The notes: a model not told the origin generated them from the letters alone. DNA of 64,000 nucleotides from Lysobacter sp. M2-1 (GCF_022662495.1 NZ_JAKPBU010000001.1:1054001-1118000), one strand, 5' to 3'; shown: positions 8,494-20,426, counted from the first letter of the stretch. Made by a program: numbers and translations.

Positions 8494-9939
8494 ATGCTGG
8501 AAACGATCCGGGAGCTGTGGGGCGCGTTCTGGACGATCCCCCACATTCGTCTTTACCTCACCGCTGGCTGGCTCAGCTACCTGATCGGCCTTGGGTTCTG
8601 GATCGTGCTGCAGAAGCGCGAGCCGGCCGCGACCCTGAGCTGGCTGATCAGCCTGGCGGCCCTGCCCTATCTGGGCTTCCTGATCTATTACGTGTTCGGC
8701 CCGCAGAAGATCACCCGGCATCGCGCCCGGCGTCGCCGGCACCGCGTCGCGCTGCCGCGATACGCCGGTGCGGAGGGAAATGACGAGGCCCAGGAACTGC
8801 GCAGCCTCGCCCAGGCCACGACCGGGATCGCACCCACCACCGCGCGCGCCGTGCGCCTGCTGGTGGACGGCGGCGCGAAGTATCCGGCGTTGCTGGGCGA
8901 CATTGCCCAGGCGCAGGATCACGTGCACCTGGAGTACTACATCTACAACCCCGACCGCAGCGGCACCGCGCTGCGCGACGCACTGATCGAACGCGCGCGT
9001 GCCGGCGTGCGGGTGCGGCTGCTGCTGGACGCGATGGGCTCGAAACAGGCCAGCCGCCGGTTCTTCGCCCCGCTGCAGGAGGCCGGCGGCGAGATCGCGT
9101 GGTTCCATCCGGCGCGTCCATGGCTGCTGTGGAAGCGTCCGTGGTTGAACCTGCGCACGCATCGCAAGATCGTGGTGATCGACGGTCGCATCGCCTACAC
9201 CGGCGGCATCAACATCACCGACGAGCAGGACGAGCGTCTGCGCAAGGATGCGTATCGGGACCTGCATCTGCGCATCGAAGGCGACGCGGTGCGCGCGCTG
9301 CAGGAAGTGTTCGTCGAGGACTGGGCCTACGCCACGGAGCGGCGCGATTTCGTCGGAGATGTCGCACGTGCGACGCCCGAGCCGCAGGGCGGGCCGATCG
9401 ATACCCAGGTGCTCACCTCCGGCCCGGATTCGTCGTGGGAAGCGATCCATCGCCTGCACGTGGGCGCGATCCACGCCGCCAGCCAGCGGATATGGCTGGT
9501 GACGCCCTATTTCGTGCCGGGCGAGGCGGCGATGATGGCCCTTACCTCGGCGGCCCTATCCGGACTGGACGTGCGCCTGCTGGTGCCAAAGATGAGCGAC
9601 AGCAGACTGGTCACCTGGTGCGTGCGTTCCTACTACGACGACCTGCTGGCGGCCGGCGTCAAGGTTTACGAGTACGGCCCGCGCATGCTGCACAGCAAGG
9701 CCCTGCTGGTCGACGACAGGATCGCGTTGATCGGCAGCGCCAATTTCGACCATCGCAGCTTCCGCCTGAATTTCGAGGTGTCCTTGCTGTTCGACGATCC
9801 AGGCATCGCCGCGGAGCTGGCGCAGCTGATCGAAACCGAATTCGCGCACGCCCCGCGCGTGCGCGAGGACCGCAACCGCCCGCTGCTGACGGCGCGCCTG
9901 CCCGAGGCGCTGGCCCGGCTGATGTCGCCGCTGCTCTAG
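8494..9939 (+). CDS. cls: cardiolipin synthase
   Basis: Phospholipase-D superfamily cardiolipin synthase, 481 residues, close to ClsA length. It condenses two phosphatidylglycerols, or PG and PE, to cardiolipin at the inner membrane. The start at ATG 8494 (METIRELW-like N-terminus MLETIRELWG) places two transmembrane helices within the first 70 residues, as in ClsA; the frame stays open upstream but without similarity. Two HKD motifs are intact: HRKIVVID near residue 225 and HSKALLVDD near residue 400, each followed by the Gly-Gly or GSANFD segment. Confidence 0.92.
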   Translation: MLETIRELWGAFWTIPHIRLYLTAGWLSYLIGLGFWIVLQKREPAATLSWLISLAALPYLGFLIYYVFGPQKITRHRARRRRHRVALPRYAGAEGNDEAQELRSLAQATTGIAPTTARAVRLLVDGGAKYPALLGDIAQAQDHVHLEYYIYNPDRSGTALRDALIERARAGVRVRLLLDAMGSKQASRRFFAPLQEAGGEIAWFHPARPWLLWKRPWLNLRTHRKIVVIDGRIAYTGGINITDEQDERLRKDAYRDLHLRIEGDAVRALQEVFVEDWAYATERRDFVGDVARATPEPQGGPIDTQVLTSGPDSSWEAIHRLHVGAIHAASQRIWLVTPYFVPGEAAMMALTSAALSGLDVRLLVPKMSDSRLVTWCVRSYYDDLLAAGVKVYEYGPRMLHSKALLVDDRIALIGSANFDHRSFRLNFEVSLLFDDPGIAAELAQLIETEFAHAPRVREDRNRPLLTARLPEALARLMSPLL

Positions 9940-10091
9940 GGGCGCCGCGAGCAGCCTGCCCGCCGCAACTTTCCTTCGCGCCGCCGCGGCGGCGGAGGAC
10001 CTCCGTTCGGTTGCAGCCCCACGCTCATTCCATGGCGCGTCCACCCTGCGTCTCGCGCTAGACTTCGCCTACCCGACCCGGAGCCCGTGCC

Positions 10092-10355
10092 ATGCCCTGG
10101 CTGCTGATCCTGCTGGCGGCCGCCGCGTTCGCGGTCGCCTTCGTGACCACGTCGATGGCGCTGGCCGTCGTCTGCCTGCTCGCCTCGCTGATACTGGTCG
10201 TGGCCGGGGTCATGGCACTGCTGGCCCAGCGCCTGGGCAGCCGCTCGCGCGACGAGGTGGCGATGATCGATCCGGCCGAACTGCGGCGCCTTCGCGAGCA
10301 AGCCGACGCACGCCGCAATGCCGCGCAATCCGGTGGCGATGCGCCATCGGCGTGA
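10092..10355 (+). CDS. small two-helix membrane protein, unknown function
   Basis: An 87-residue protein with two hydrophobic helices (residues about 2-22 and 24-46) and a charged C-terminal tail containing [16 protein letters not shown] do not recognise a functional family. Codon use matches its neighbours. It ends 10 bases before pdxJ and could be cotranscribed with it. Confidence 0.7.
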   Translation: MPWLLILLAAAAFAVAFVTTSMALAVVCLLASLILVVAGVMALLAQRLGSRSRDEVAMIDPAELRRLREQADARRNAAQSGGDAPSA

Positions 10356-10365
10356 TGCCGGTGCG

Positions 10366-11124
10366 ATGACCCAAATCAGCGTCAACGTCAACAAGATCGC
10401 CGTGCTGCGCAACTCGCGCGGCGGCGCGCTGCCCGACGTGGTCGAAGCCGCACGCGCCTGCCTCGATGCCGGTGCGCACGGGATCACCGTGCATCCGCGG
10501 CCCGACGCGCGCCACATCCGCGCCGACGACGTGCTGGCGCTGGCGCAGCTCACCCGTGCGTACGGCGTGGAATTCAACCTCGAAGGCAATCCGTTCGCGC
10601 CGCCGCGCGCGGGCTATCCGGGCTTTCTGGCCCTGTGCGAACAGGCGCGGCCGGCGCAGGCGACCCTGGTACCGGACGGCGATGGACAGCTGACCTCGGA
10701 CCACGGTTTCGACTTCGCCCGCGATGCCGATGCGCTGCAACCGCTGGTCGACGCGCTCAAGGCGCTCGACTGCCGGGTCAGCCTGTTCGCCGATGCCGGA
10801 AGCGCGGTGGAGCGCGCGGCGCAGATCGGCGCGGATCGCATCGAGTTGTACACCGGTCCGTATGCCGAGGCCTTTGCGCAGGGGGATGCCGGCGCCGTGA
10901 TCGCCGCATGCGCCGACACCGCGCGCCGGGCCCAGGCGGTCGGGCTCGGCGTCAACGCCGGGCACGATCTCGACCAGCACAACCTCGCTGCCTTCCTAGC
11001 CGGCGTGCCGGAGGTGCTGGAGGTCTCGATCGGTCATGCCCTGATCGGCGAAGCGCTCTACGCCGGACTCGATGCCACCGTGCGCGCCTACCTGCGGATC
11101 GTCAGCGGTGCTTTGAGTTCCTGA
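10366..11124 (+). CDS. pdxJ: pyridoxine 5'-phosphate synthase
   Basis: PdxJ, 252 residues, joins 1-deoxyxylulose 5-phosphate and 3-amino-2-oxopropyl phosphate to make pyridoxine 5'-phosphate. The ATG at 10366 gives the canonical N-terminus [17 protein letters not shown]; 16 extra upstream codons lack similarity. Family motifs [20 protein letters not shown], the VTLVPD-equivalent ATLVPDG and [12 protein letters not shown] are intact. This start lies just downstream of the small membrane protein gene. Confidence 0.95.
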   Translation: MTQISVNVNKIAVLRNSRGGALPDVVEAARACLDAGAHGITVHPRPDARHIRADDVLALAQLTRAYGVEFNLEGNPFAPPRAGYPGFLALCEQARPAQATLVPDGDGQLTSDHGFDFARDADALQPLVDALKALDCRVSLFADAGSAVERAAQIGADRIELYTGPYAEAFAQGDAGAVIAACADTARRAQAVGLGVNAGHDLDQHNLAAFLAGVPEVLEVSIGHALIGEALYAGLDATVRAYLRIVSGALSS

Positions 11125-11166
11125 CCCAGCGGGCGATTGCGCCGCTCGAACGCCGGAGACGCGTCG

Positions 11167-11574
11167 CTAGTGGCGCAGGAAACCGATGCGCTCGACCTCG
11201 GCATTGCGTGCCGCCGCCAACACCTTGGCCACGATTCCGTAATCGGTCTCGTCGCTGGCGTCGATCTGCAGCGTTATGCGTGCCTGCGCATCGCGCGCGA
11301 CCTCGGCCTGCAGCATCGCGCGCAGCGTCGGCAGTGGCGTCGCATCGCCGTTCCAGTACACCTGCCCGGCAGCGTCGATGCGCAGCACGATGGGCGCGTC
11401 CGCCTTGACCGGCGGGGGCGGTGACGTTCCAGGCAGGTCCAGGCGGATCGGCTGGCTGACCACCGGTGCGGCGATCATGAAGATCACTAGCAGGACCAGC
11501 ATCACATCGACCAGCGGGGTGATGTTGATCTGGGCGACGCTGTGCTGTGTGGACGGCATCGAATAAGCGGCCAT
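11167..11574 (-). CDS. exbD: ExbD/TolR-family protein (third ExbD)
   Basis: ExbD/TolR family, 135 residues, with one N-terminal transmembrane helix containing the essential proton-path Asp in [15 protein letters not shown] and a periplasmic domain. It is the last of three exbD paralogues and lies beyond a strong intrinsic terminator that follows the second one. It therefore depends on readthrough or its own promoter. It resembles the second copy in the segment VERIGFLRH near the C-terminus. Partners should be the ExbB and TonB encoded upstream. Confidence 0.9.
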   Translation of the reverse strand: MAAYSMPSTQHSVAQINITPLVDVMLVLLVIFMIAAPVVSQPIRLDLPGTSPPPPVKADAPIVLRIDAAGQVYWNGDATPLPTLRAMLQAEVARDAQARITLQIDASDETDYGIVAKVLAAARNAEVERIGFLRH

Positions 11575-11672
11575 ATCGTTCCCCTGGCGAGGCGGGACCG
11601 TCTCCCGCAGCCATGGCGATACCCCCGCGCACGTGTGCGGCGCGTGAGGGCGGCGCTCCTCACAAAGCGGAC

Positions 11673-11701
11673 AAAAGAAAACGCCGCCCGGACGGGCGGC
11701 G
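11673..11701 (-). terminator. intrinsic terminator after exbD2
   Basis: On the minus strand a perfect 9-bp GC stem (CGCCGCCCG / CGGGCGGCG, 11682-11701) is followed by a T-rich tract TTTTCTTTT (11681 down to 11673). It sits between the second and third exbD genes and should end most tonB-exbB-exbD-exbD transcripts. Confidence 0.85.
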
Positions 11702-11774
11702 CAAAGGACTTGCTGGTCAGGTAAGCGTCGGTCCGGCGCGCTGCAGTGCGCTGGACCATGCCTGTCTTGCGGGT

Positions 11775-12188
11775 CTACTTCTTGACGAAACCGATCTTCT
11801 GCATCTGCGCATTGCGCGCGCTGGCCAGGACTTTGGCCAGGATGCCGTAGTCGGCGTCGTCCGCGGTATCGATCTCCAGCGTGGGCTGGTTGTTCGGATC
11901 GCGTTCGACCTCGGCTTCCATCATGTTGCGCAGGGCGGACAGCGGCGTCGGGCTGTCGTTCCAGAACACCTGCCCCGCGCTGTCGATGCGCAGCCGGATC
12001 GGGTCGGGCGGATCCTGGGTGGTCGGAGGCGGGTTGAGTGAGCGCTGCGGAAGGTCGATGTCGATCGGGTACGACATGATCGGCGCCGTCACCATGAAGA
12101 TGATCAGCAGCACCAACATCACGTCCACCAGGGGCGTGACGTTGATGTCAGCCATCGGCCCGCCGCCACCACCTGTTGAGAATGCCAT
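11775..12188 (-). CDS. exbD2: ExbD/TolR-family protein (second ExbD)
   Basis: ExbD family, 137 residues. The N-terminal Gly-rich [19 protein letters not shown] leads into the single membrane helix with the conserved Asp ([15 protein letters not shown]), then a periplasmic domain ending in MQKIGFVKK. It is 13 bases downstream of exbD1 and transcribed with it. In Xanthomonas a second ExbD next to TonB-ExbB-ExbD1 is known and has a more specialised role than the first; the same division is likely here. Confidence 0.93.
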   Translation of the reverse strand: MAFSTGGGGGPMADINVTPLVDVMLVLLIIFMVTAPIMSYPIDIDLPQRSLNPPPTTQDPPDPIRLRIDSAGQVFWNDSPTPLSALRNMMEAEVERDPNNQPTLEIDTADDADYGILAKVLASARNAQMQKIGFVKK

Positions 12189-12201
12189 CTTCTATCTCTC
12201 C

Positions 12202-12627
12202 TCAGTTGGGACGTTCGCGGGTGGCGACGTAGCCGACCTTGCGCATGCCCTGGGCCTGGGCGATGTCGACCACCTCACGGATCGTGCGGTACTTGGTGGT
12301 CTGGTCGCCGCGCAGGTTGATCGCCGGTTGCGGCGTCTTCTGCGCTTCCACCGACAGCTGGCTTTCCAGCAGGCCCTTGTCGATCGGCTGGTCGTTCCAG
12401 TAGATCTTCCCGTCGTCGGTCACGGCGATGGTGATCGGCGGCACCGGCGGCACCGTGTCGTCCTTCTTGTCCAGGTTGGCCTGCGGAAGCTCCACCTTGA
12501 CCTTATGCGACATCAGCGGTGCCGTGATCATGAAGATGATGAGCAGCACCAACATCACGTCCACGAGGGGCGTGACGTTGATCTCGGACATCGGTGCACC
12601 GCTTTCGGTGCCGCTACTGAAGGCCAT
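12202..12627 (-). CDS. exbD1: ExbD biopolymer transport protein (first ExbD)
   Basis: ExbD family, 141 residues, first of three copies and closest to exbB. It has the signature [22 protein letters not shown] with the proton-path Asp, and a periplasmic region with KIYWNDQPI and the TTKYRTIREVVDIAQAQG segment usual for xanthomonad ExbD1. With ExbB and TonB it forms the inner-membrane motor that energises TonB-dependent receptors such as the one at 3.2-6.1 kb. Confidence 0.94.
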   Translation of the reverse strand: MAFSSGTESGAPMSEINVTPLVDVMLVLLIIFMITAPLMSHKVKVELPQANLDKKDDTVPPVPPITIAVTDDGKIYWNDQPIDKGLLESQLSVEAQKTPQPAINLRGDQTTKYRTIREVVDIAQAQGMRKVGYVATRERPN

Positions 12628-12653
12628 GTCGGGACTCCGTCAGTTCGTCAGGC

Positions 12654-13427
12654 TCAGCGCTTGACCGCGACTTCGCCCACGCGTGCACCGGTGGCGAAGA
12701 AGTCGTGCAGGTCGTGCGCGAAGGTGTCGAACTTGTTGTTGGTGACGCGGTTCAGGCGCACGAAGAAGTTGTACGCCAGCACCGCCGGGATCGCCACGAA
12801 CAGACCGAGCGCGGTCATGATCAGGGCCTCGCCCACCGGTCCTGCAACCGCATCGATCGAAGCCTGGCCGGTGGCGCCGATGCGGATCAGCGCACCGTAA
12901 ATGCCCCACACGGTACCGAGCAGGCCGACGAACGGCGCGGTCGAACCCACGGTGGCGAGCACGGTCAGGCCGCTTTCCAGGTTCATCGATTCACGGGTCA
13001 CGGCCTGGCGCAGGGCGCGGTCCACGAATTCCGAGCGGTTCAGTGACTCGACCAGGCGCGAGCCTTCATGACGCTGATGGTGCGCGGCGGCCTGGGCGGC
13101 ATCGAGCGCGATCTTCGAGAACGGTTCGCGACGCGGCTGCTCTTCCATGTAGCGGATCGCGTCCTGCGCGTTCGGCGTCTCCCAGAACGTGCTGACCACG
13201 CGGTCGGCACTCCGGCGCAAGGCCAGGTTCTTGAAGAAATTGATCACGATCCAGTAGATCGAGGAGGCGGACATGATCAGCAGCGTGATCAGCACCGCCC
13301 AGGACACCGCATAGGCACCTGGGTCGGCGGTCATCTCCGCCAGCAGATGGTCGACACCCATCTGCGTCAGAGCCTGTGCGGCATTGCCTCCGGCCGGGGC
13401 CGCGGCGTTAGTGGTTTCCTGCAGCAT
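12654..13427 (-). CDS. exbB: ExbB/MotA/TolQ-family proton channel
   Basis: ExbB/TolQ/MotA family, 257 residues, with three transmembrane helices. The first is near residues 40-60 (WAVLITLLIMSASSIYWIVI) and the last two form the family signature TVGSTAPFVGLLGTVWGIYGAL and the EALIMTALGLFVAIPAVLAYNFF helix. It forms the pentameric proton channel of the TonB motor. It lies between tonB and exbD1 in one operon. Confidence 0.95.
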   Translation of the reverse strand: MLQETTNAAAPAGGNAAQALTQMGVDHLLAEMTADPGAYAVSWAVLITLLIMSASSIYWIVINFFKNLALRRSADRVVSTFWETPNAQDAIRYMEEQPRREPFSKIALDAAQAAAHHQRHEGSRLVESLNRSEFVDRALRQAVTRESMNLESGLTVLATVGSTAPFVGLLGTVWGIYGALIRIGATGQASIDAVAGPVGEALIMTALGLFVAIPAVLAYNFFVRLNRVTNNKFDTFAHDLHDFFATGARVGEVAVKR

Positions 13428-13540
13428 GACGCTTACCTTTGATGTTGTGGTGTGGAGAAGACAGCTGATGCGATGGAACGTGGAGCGAGGTGAAATCCGC
13501 AGAACCCGGCACGCGCCGGTGCGGCGTTACTGAAGCCGGT

Positions 13541-14206
13541 CTACTGCAACTTGAAGTCCACCGGAACGCGGACGCGACCGGCAGCCTTCTGGCCATTCTT
13601 GATCGACGGGTTGAATCGCCATTTGCGCGCGGCGTCCATCGCGGCGCGATCCAGATCGCGGTTGCGGCTGGATTTCTCCACCGACACGTTGGTGACGTTG
13701 CCGTTGGCGTCCACGTCGACGATCAGGATGACGGTGCCTTCCACGCCCTGCTGGTAGGCGCGCGGCGGGTACTTGGGCGGATTCATGTTCTTGGACGAAA
13801 TGTCCACGCTCGCGCCGATGTCCGGCTGCGGCGCCGGGGGTGCCGGCGGTGCGGGCGGCGGCGCCTGGATGTCCACGGCGGCTGGCTCGTCGAACACCAC
13901 CGGCGGCTCCTCCGGCGGCGGCGGGATCGGCGAAGGCTGCGGCGGCGCCAGCTGCTTGATTTCCTGCGGCTTGGGCGGTTCCGGGGGCGGCGGGGGCGGC
14001 GGCGGCGGCGGCGGCGGCGGCTCGATGATCACCACGCGGGTGACATCTTCTTCCTGCTGTTGCTGTCCCGGTGGCGCCACCGGTGCGAGCAGCAGCAGCA
14101 GCGCGGCAAGGTGCACGGCGACCACGAAGGAATAGCCAGCGATGCGCGGCCAGTTCAGGCCGACATCGTCATCATTTTTATCGGTCGTCCGCAGGCGTTG
14201 GGTCAT
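13541..14206 (-). CDS. tonB: TonB energy transducer
   Basis: TonB, 221 residues. It has a short cytoplasmic N-terminus, one membrane anchor (about residues 22-45), and a proline-rich spacer with uninterrupted runs of prolines and PEPPKPQE motifs that spans the periplasm. The C-terminal TonB domain is YPPRAYQQGVEGTVILIVDV ... DAARKWRFNPSIKNG. It carries proton-motive energy from ExbB-ExbD to outer-membrane receptors. It is first gene of the tonB-exbB-exbD1-exbD2 operon, with a recognisable promoter upstream. Confidence 0.95.
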   Translation of the reverse strand: MTQRLRTTDKNDDDVGLNWPRIAGYSFVVAVHLAALLLLLAPVAPPGQQQQEEDVTRVVIIEPPPPPPPPPPPPPEPPKPQEIKQLAPPQPSPIPPPPEEPPVVFDEPAAVDIQAPPPAPPAPPAPQPDIGASVDISSKNMNPPKYPPRAYQQGVEGTVILIVDVDANGNVTNVSVEKSSRNRDLDRAAMDAARKWRFNPSIKNGQKAAGRVRVPVDFKLQ

Positions 14207-14291
14207 GCGAGGGAAGCTCGGGTGGGGCCCGGTGCCGAGGCGCCGGAGGAGGTGAAGGTCCCGTCACGTGAAGGCGGCGGGAACCTCGAAG

Positions 14292-14320
14292 CTTATAACA
14301 AACCTGTAATCGGTTACCAA
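14292..14320 (-). promoter_or_regulatory. sigma-70 promoter of the tonB operon
   Basis: On the minus strand TTGGTA (14320-14315) and TATAAG (14297-14292) are separated by 17 bases, a good vegetative promoter about 85 bases upstream of the tonB start. The surroundings are unusually AT-rich for this genome. Confidence 0.6.
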
Positions 14321-14336
14321 TGCCGCAACCGAGTAA

Positions 14337-15563
14337 TTACTTGGTACCGATGATCCGTTTGGCGTCTTCGGGCTTCTTCACGCCCTTGGCGAGCGCCTGT
14401 TTCGCGGCCTCCCTGGCCTCGGCGGTGTGGCCCTCGTTGCTGAGCGCGCGCGCCAGGTTGAGATAGGCCTCACCGTTGGGCGCAATCGGCGCCGCTTTCT
14501 TGAAGGCCTCGATCGCGGGGCCGGCCTGGTCGGAAAACCAATAGGCCTGTGCCAACGCGGTATAGACCTGGTGATCCGGCTTCAGGATGCCCTTGGACAT
14601 GCCTTCGTTGATGACGGCGATGACCTCCTTGTCCTTGCCACCTGCATTGCTGTACATGGCGAACAGGTTGCGGTAGTCCTGTTCCTCGGTCAGCTGTCCG
14701 CTGCTGCGCAGCTTTTCCAGGATCGCCGCGGCCTTGTCGTCCTGTCCGGACTGCATGTAGGTCGCGGCCAAGTTCAGCTGTGCCTGCTTGTCGTCAGGGT
14801 TGCCGGCCCCCAGCTGTTCGGCGAGCTTGCTGGCCTCCTCGGGCTGGCCCATGTCGGCGTACGCGCCCATAAGCAGCTGGGTCCAGTCCGCGCGCGGCTG
14901 CGGCGCCCCGGCCAGCGCCAGCTTCAGTGCTTCGACCGCTTCGGGATAGCGCTTGAGGCGGTACAGGGCATTGCCCTTGAGCGCCAATGCGTCGGGCGTC
15001 TGGTTCTTGGTCTGGGTCAGGAACTGATCGACCGTCGCCAGGCTCTGCGCGTACTGCTTTTCCTGCATCTGCAGTTGCGCGATCAGGAACATCGCTTCGA
15101 AATGCTCGTTGTTGTTCAATCCGTTGAACTCGATCGCCTTTTGCAGGTAGGCCATCGCCTTGGCGTTATCCGCATTGAGCTGGCTCGCGCCTGCCAGGCG
15201 CGCCGCCACCGACTTCTCGTAGGGGTTGGTTTCCGGATCGGCGATCAGTTCATCGGCCAGTGTCAGTACTGTGGTGTTGTCCTTGGAGTTGAAGGCGTCG
15301 AACTGCTGCTTCAGCTTGGGCACGTGTTTCGGTGTGGCCTTGCCTTCTGGCTCGATGCGATCGGCTTGGGGGTAGCGCGCGGCGACTTCCGCCTGCTCCG
15401 GCGTCTTTTCCGTGGAATCGGACTCTTTCTGGGCCTCGCGCTCCTTCTGTGCTCGCTGTTCCTCAAGCGAGCGAGGCGCTTGCGGAGCGGCGGTTGCCAC
15501 CCCGCACAGGGACAGGGCGGCGAGCAGAGCGAGGACCAATTGACGGGTTTGCGGTTGGGACAT
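14337..15563 (-). CDS. secreted tetratricopeptide-repeat protein
   Basis: A 408-residue protein with a Sec signal peptide (cleavage near GVATAAPQ), a charged Glu/Lys-rich linker, and then helical TPR units to the C-terminus (for example ALALKGNALYRLKRYPEAVEALKLAL and AYLNLARALSNEGHTAEAREAAKQAL). TPR arrays mediate protein contacts, so a periplasmic scaffold role is likely. It lies directly upstream of tonB on the same strand. A link to TonB function is suggested by position only. No enzyme motif is visible. Confidence 0.85.
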   Translation of the reverse strand: MSQPQTRQLVLALLAALSLCGVATAAPQAPRSLEEQRAQKEREAQKESDSTEKTPEQAEVAARYPQADRIEPEGKATPKHVPKLKQQFDAFNSKDNTTVLTLADELIADPETNPYEKSVAARLAGASQLNADNAKAMAYLQKAIEFNGLNNNEHFEAMFLIAQLQMQEKQYAQSLATVDQFLTQTKNQTPDALALKGNALYRLKRYPEAVEALKLALAGAPQPRADWTQLLMGAYADMGQPEEASKLAEQLGAGNPDDKQAQLNLAATYMQSGQDDKAAAILEKLRSSGQLTEEQDYRNLFAMYSNAGGKDKEVIAVINEGMSKGILKPDHQVYTALAQAYWFSDQAGPAIEAFKKAAPIAPNGEAYLNLARALSNEGHTAEAREAAKQALAKGVKKPEDAKRIIGTK

Positions 15564-15668
15564 TGTTCACCTGTGGAGACGTACGCCGCCGGGCAGGCCC
15601 GGTTGGGGGCGTGCACGCTAGCAGATTGGCGCGGATCGATTGCTAGACCCGCGTTATGTGAAACGTTT

Positions 15669-16487
15669 TCAGCCGCATTTCGGGCGCCGGCCTGCCGCCT
15701 GTGCCTGCTGGTAGGCCGGGACCAGGCTCGCGGCACGCGACTGCAGTTCGCCGATGCGCGCCTGAGGGTCGGGGTGGGTGGACAGCCATTGCGGTGGGCG
15801 GCTGCCGCCGGCCGCGATCATGTTCTGCCACAGGCTGACCGCGCCGCGCGGATCGAAACCAGCCCGTGCCATGAGCTGCTGGCCGACCACGTCGGCTTCG
15901 CTCTCCTGGGCGCGTGAGCCGGGCAGCAGGAAGCCGGTCTGCGCCAGCACGCCACCGCCCTGCATCGCCGCATTGCCGACGCCTTCGCCATAGCGGGATC
16001 CGAGGATCGCGCCGACTACCTGCAGCGCCCCGGAGGCGCCCGCCTGGCGGGTTAGGCGCTCATCATGATGGCGGGAGACGACGTGGCCGATCTCGTGCGC
16101 GATCACGCCGGCGAGCTGGTCCTGGTTCTTCGCGACACTGAAGATGCCCGTGTAAATGCCCACCTTGCCGCCGGGCAGGGCGAACGCGTTGGGGTCGTTG
16201 TCGACGAACACTGCACTTTCCCAACCGCCGCTGCGCCACTCGGCAGGCAGCTGGCTGACGATAGCGTTGGTTACGCAGGACACGTAGCTGCGCTGGGCGC
16301 TGTTGCTGGTCTGCGGCTTTTGCGACTTGAGCTGCGCGAAGGCCTGCGCGCCGAGTTGGTTGAGCTGCTGCTGGGAGACGGCGCCGACGTACTGCTTGCG
16401 CCCGGTCGGCGAGGTCGTGGTGGCGCAGCCGGCGACGGTGGCTGAAACGGCGGCGGCCAGGACTAGGGCCGGTAGCTGCGGCTTCAT
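15669..16487 (-). CDS. M48-family periplasmic metalloprotease lipoprotein
   Basis: Zn-metallopeptidase of family M48 (LoiP/YcaL-like), 272 residues. The zinc-binding helix is HEIGH (GVIAHEIGHVVSRHHDER) with the downstream Glu in SRAQESEADVVG as third ligand. The leader ends in the lipobox TVAGC, so it should be a lipoprotein. The ATG at 16487 is chosen because GAGGA lies six bases upstream; an ATG two codons earlier would abut the ribosome site. The family is involved in envelope protein quality control. It is transcribed leftward after gyrB. Confidence 0.88.
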   Translation of the reverse strand: MKPQLPALVLAAAVSATVAGCATTTSPTGRKQYVGAVSQQQLNQLGAQAFAQLKSQKPQTSNSAQRSYVSCVTNAIVSQLPAEWRSGGWESAVFVDNDPNAFALPGGKVGIYTGIFSVAKNQDQLAGVIAHEIGHVVSRHHDERLTRQAGASGALQVVGAILGSRYGEGVGNAAMQGGGVLAQTGFLLPGSRAQESEADVVGQQLMARAGFDPRGAVSLWQNMIAAGGSRPPQWLSTHPDPQARIGELQSRAASLVPAYQQAQAAGRRPKCG

Positions 16488-16626
16488 GGGCATTCCTCGG
16501 CGAATCGGGGCCGCTAGGCTAGTCCCGCATGCGGTGAAGTCCGCGTTGGCGCGCGGGCGGGCGTTCAGCCACCCGCCACGATCGGCGCTGAAACGCGCCG
16601 TCGCACGCCGCCAACGCGGCCGCGTT

Positions 16627-19131
<2,505 letters not shown>

Positions 19132-19214
19132 TTAGCTATAGGGATTGAAGCGGGAAATTATACCAGTGGGGCCGGCTCAGCGGGCCCAACCTCCTGGATA
19201 TTTCGCATAAAACG

Positions 19215-20312
19215 TTAATGCTGTAGCGAGCCGCCCTCCGCGTGTAACACTTTTCCTTGTTCCACGTGGAACAAATCGAAACCGGTGCCGGCGAGCGCGA
19301 GCGGGACTTCGGTGCCGGTGATGAATACCTGCGCATCGCTGGCGCGTAACCGCTGCAACAGGCGCCGCTGGTGTGGCAGATCCAGCTCCGAGGCAAGGTC
19401 GTCCAGCAGGACCAGGGGCCATTGTCCGCGACGGGCGGCGAAATCCTCCGCCTGCGCCAGCAGCGCCGCCAGCGCAGTGAGCTTGCCCTGCCCTCGCGAA
19501 AGCGCTTCCTGATCGGGACGCTGCGCGTGCGTAATCCGCCAGTCGGCCCGGTGCGGTCCGACCGATGTGAAGCCGGTGACCAAGTCGCGCTCCCGCGCGA
19601 GCAGCAGAGCATCGGCGAGAGACAGCTGCTCGCGCCGCCACCCCGGCTGGAACGCGAACGCCGCCTCCCCCAGCCCAGGCGCCAGTTCACCCGACGCCGC
19701 GCGCAGCCGGGGTTGCAGGCCATCCAGGTAGAGCTCACGCCGCGCTGTCAGCGCTTCGCCCATTTCGGCCAGCTCCTGATCCCAGACCTGGAACTGATCC
19801 ACCCCGGCGCGCAGCTTCAATAGCGCGTTGCGCTGCTTGAGGGCCCGGCCATAGCGCCGCCAGAGCCCCAGAAAGTCCGGTTCCACGTGGAACAAACCCC
19901 AATCCAGATACCGGCGTCGGGTTTCGCCGCCCCCGCTGATCAGCGCATGGCTGCCCGGTTCGAAGGTGAGCGCCGCCAGCGCCGCGCACAGCTCTCCAAG
20001 CTGGCTCACCGACGCCCCGTCGAGTCGGCCGCTCCAGGTCTGTCCCGCATGCCGCAGCCCGGCCCGACGGATACGTCCTCCGGGCTCGTCCCATTCGGCA
20101 AAGACCTCCAGCGCGTCCCGGCCGGTCCGCACCAGCCCGTCCCGAACCCGCCCCCGGAAACTGCGTCCATAGGCCAGCAGGTGCAGGGCTTCGAGCACGC
20201 TGGTCTTGCCTGCGCCGTTTGGTCCGACCAGCACGTTGAGCCCTGGTCCCGGCCGCAGATCGGTCGGTTGCAGGTTCCGCAAGCCCGCTATCGTCAGGCG
20301 AGTGATTCGCAT
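19215..20312 (-). CDS. recF: DNA recombination/repair protein RecF
   Basis: RecF, 365 residues, an SMC-like ATPase that helps load RecA at gaps. It has Walker A GPNGAGKTSVLEALHLLAYGRSFR near the N-terminus, the signature LSRGQGKLTALAALLAQ and Walker B PLVLLDDLASELD near the C-terminus, ending with the QVFITGTEVP motif. The coding region contains two parS-like palindromes (19258-19273 and 19879-19894), so this stretch serves both coding and segregation. Confidence 0.97.
   Translation of the reverse strand: MRITRLTIAGLRNLQPTDLRPGPGLNVLVGPNGAGKTSVLEALHLLAYGRSFRGRVRDGLVRTGRDALEVFAEWDEPGGRIRRAGLRHAGQTWSGRLDGASVSQLGELCAALAALTFEPGSHALISGGGETRRRYLDWGLFHVEPDFLGLWRRYGRALKQRNALLKLRAGVDQFQVWDQELAEMGEALTARRELYLDGLQPRLRAASGELAPGLGEAAFAFQPGWRREQLSLADALLLARERDLVTGFTSVGPHRADWRITHAQRPDQEALSRGQGKLTALAALLAQAEDFAARRGQWPLVLLDDLASELDLPHQRRLLQRLRASDAQVFITGTEVPLALAGTGFDLFHVEQGKVLHAEGGSLQH
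19258..19273. promoter_or_regulatory. parS site 1
   Basis: TGTTCCACGTGGAACA, a full 16-base match to the palindromic bacterial parS consensus bound by ParB, within the 3' end of recF and about 2.4 kb from oriC. It is the best of three sites. Confidence 0.88.
19879..19894. promoter_or_regulatory. parS site 2
   Basis: GGTTCCACGTGGAACA matches the parS palindrome at 15 of 16 positions with an intact 14-base core. It lies inside recF, 621 bases from site 1. Confidence 0.8.
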
Positions 20313-20426
20313 CAGGCTACAGCCGGTCCATCGCTAACCGCCCATACCCGGTGCGCTTGGCTCCGGCATGGAGCCGAGGGTGGGCTCCAAACGACTTCGC
20401 CCGGCGCGGACCGGGCGAAGCAGGTT

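Noticed and set aside
9977-9994. GC palindrome after cls as an intrinsic terminator
   Set aside because: The stem of GCC/GGC repeats is not followed by a T-tract and could be simple GC repetition.
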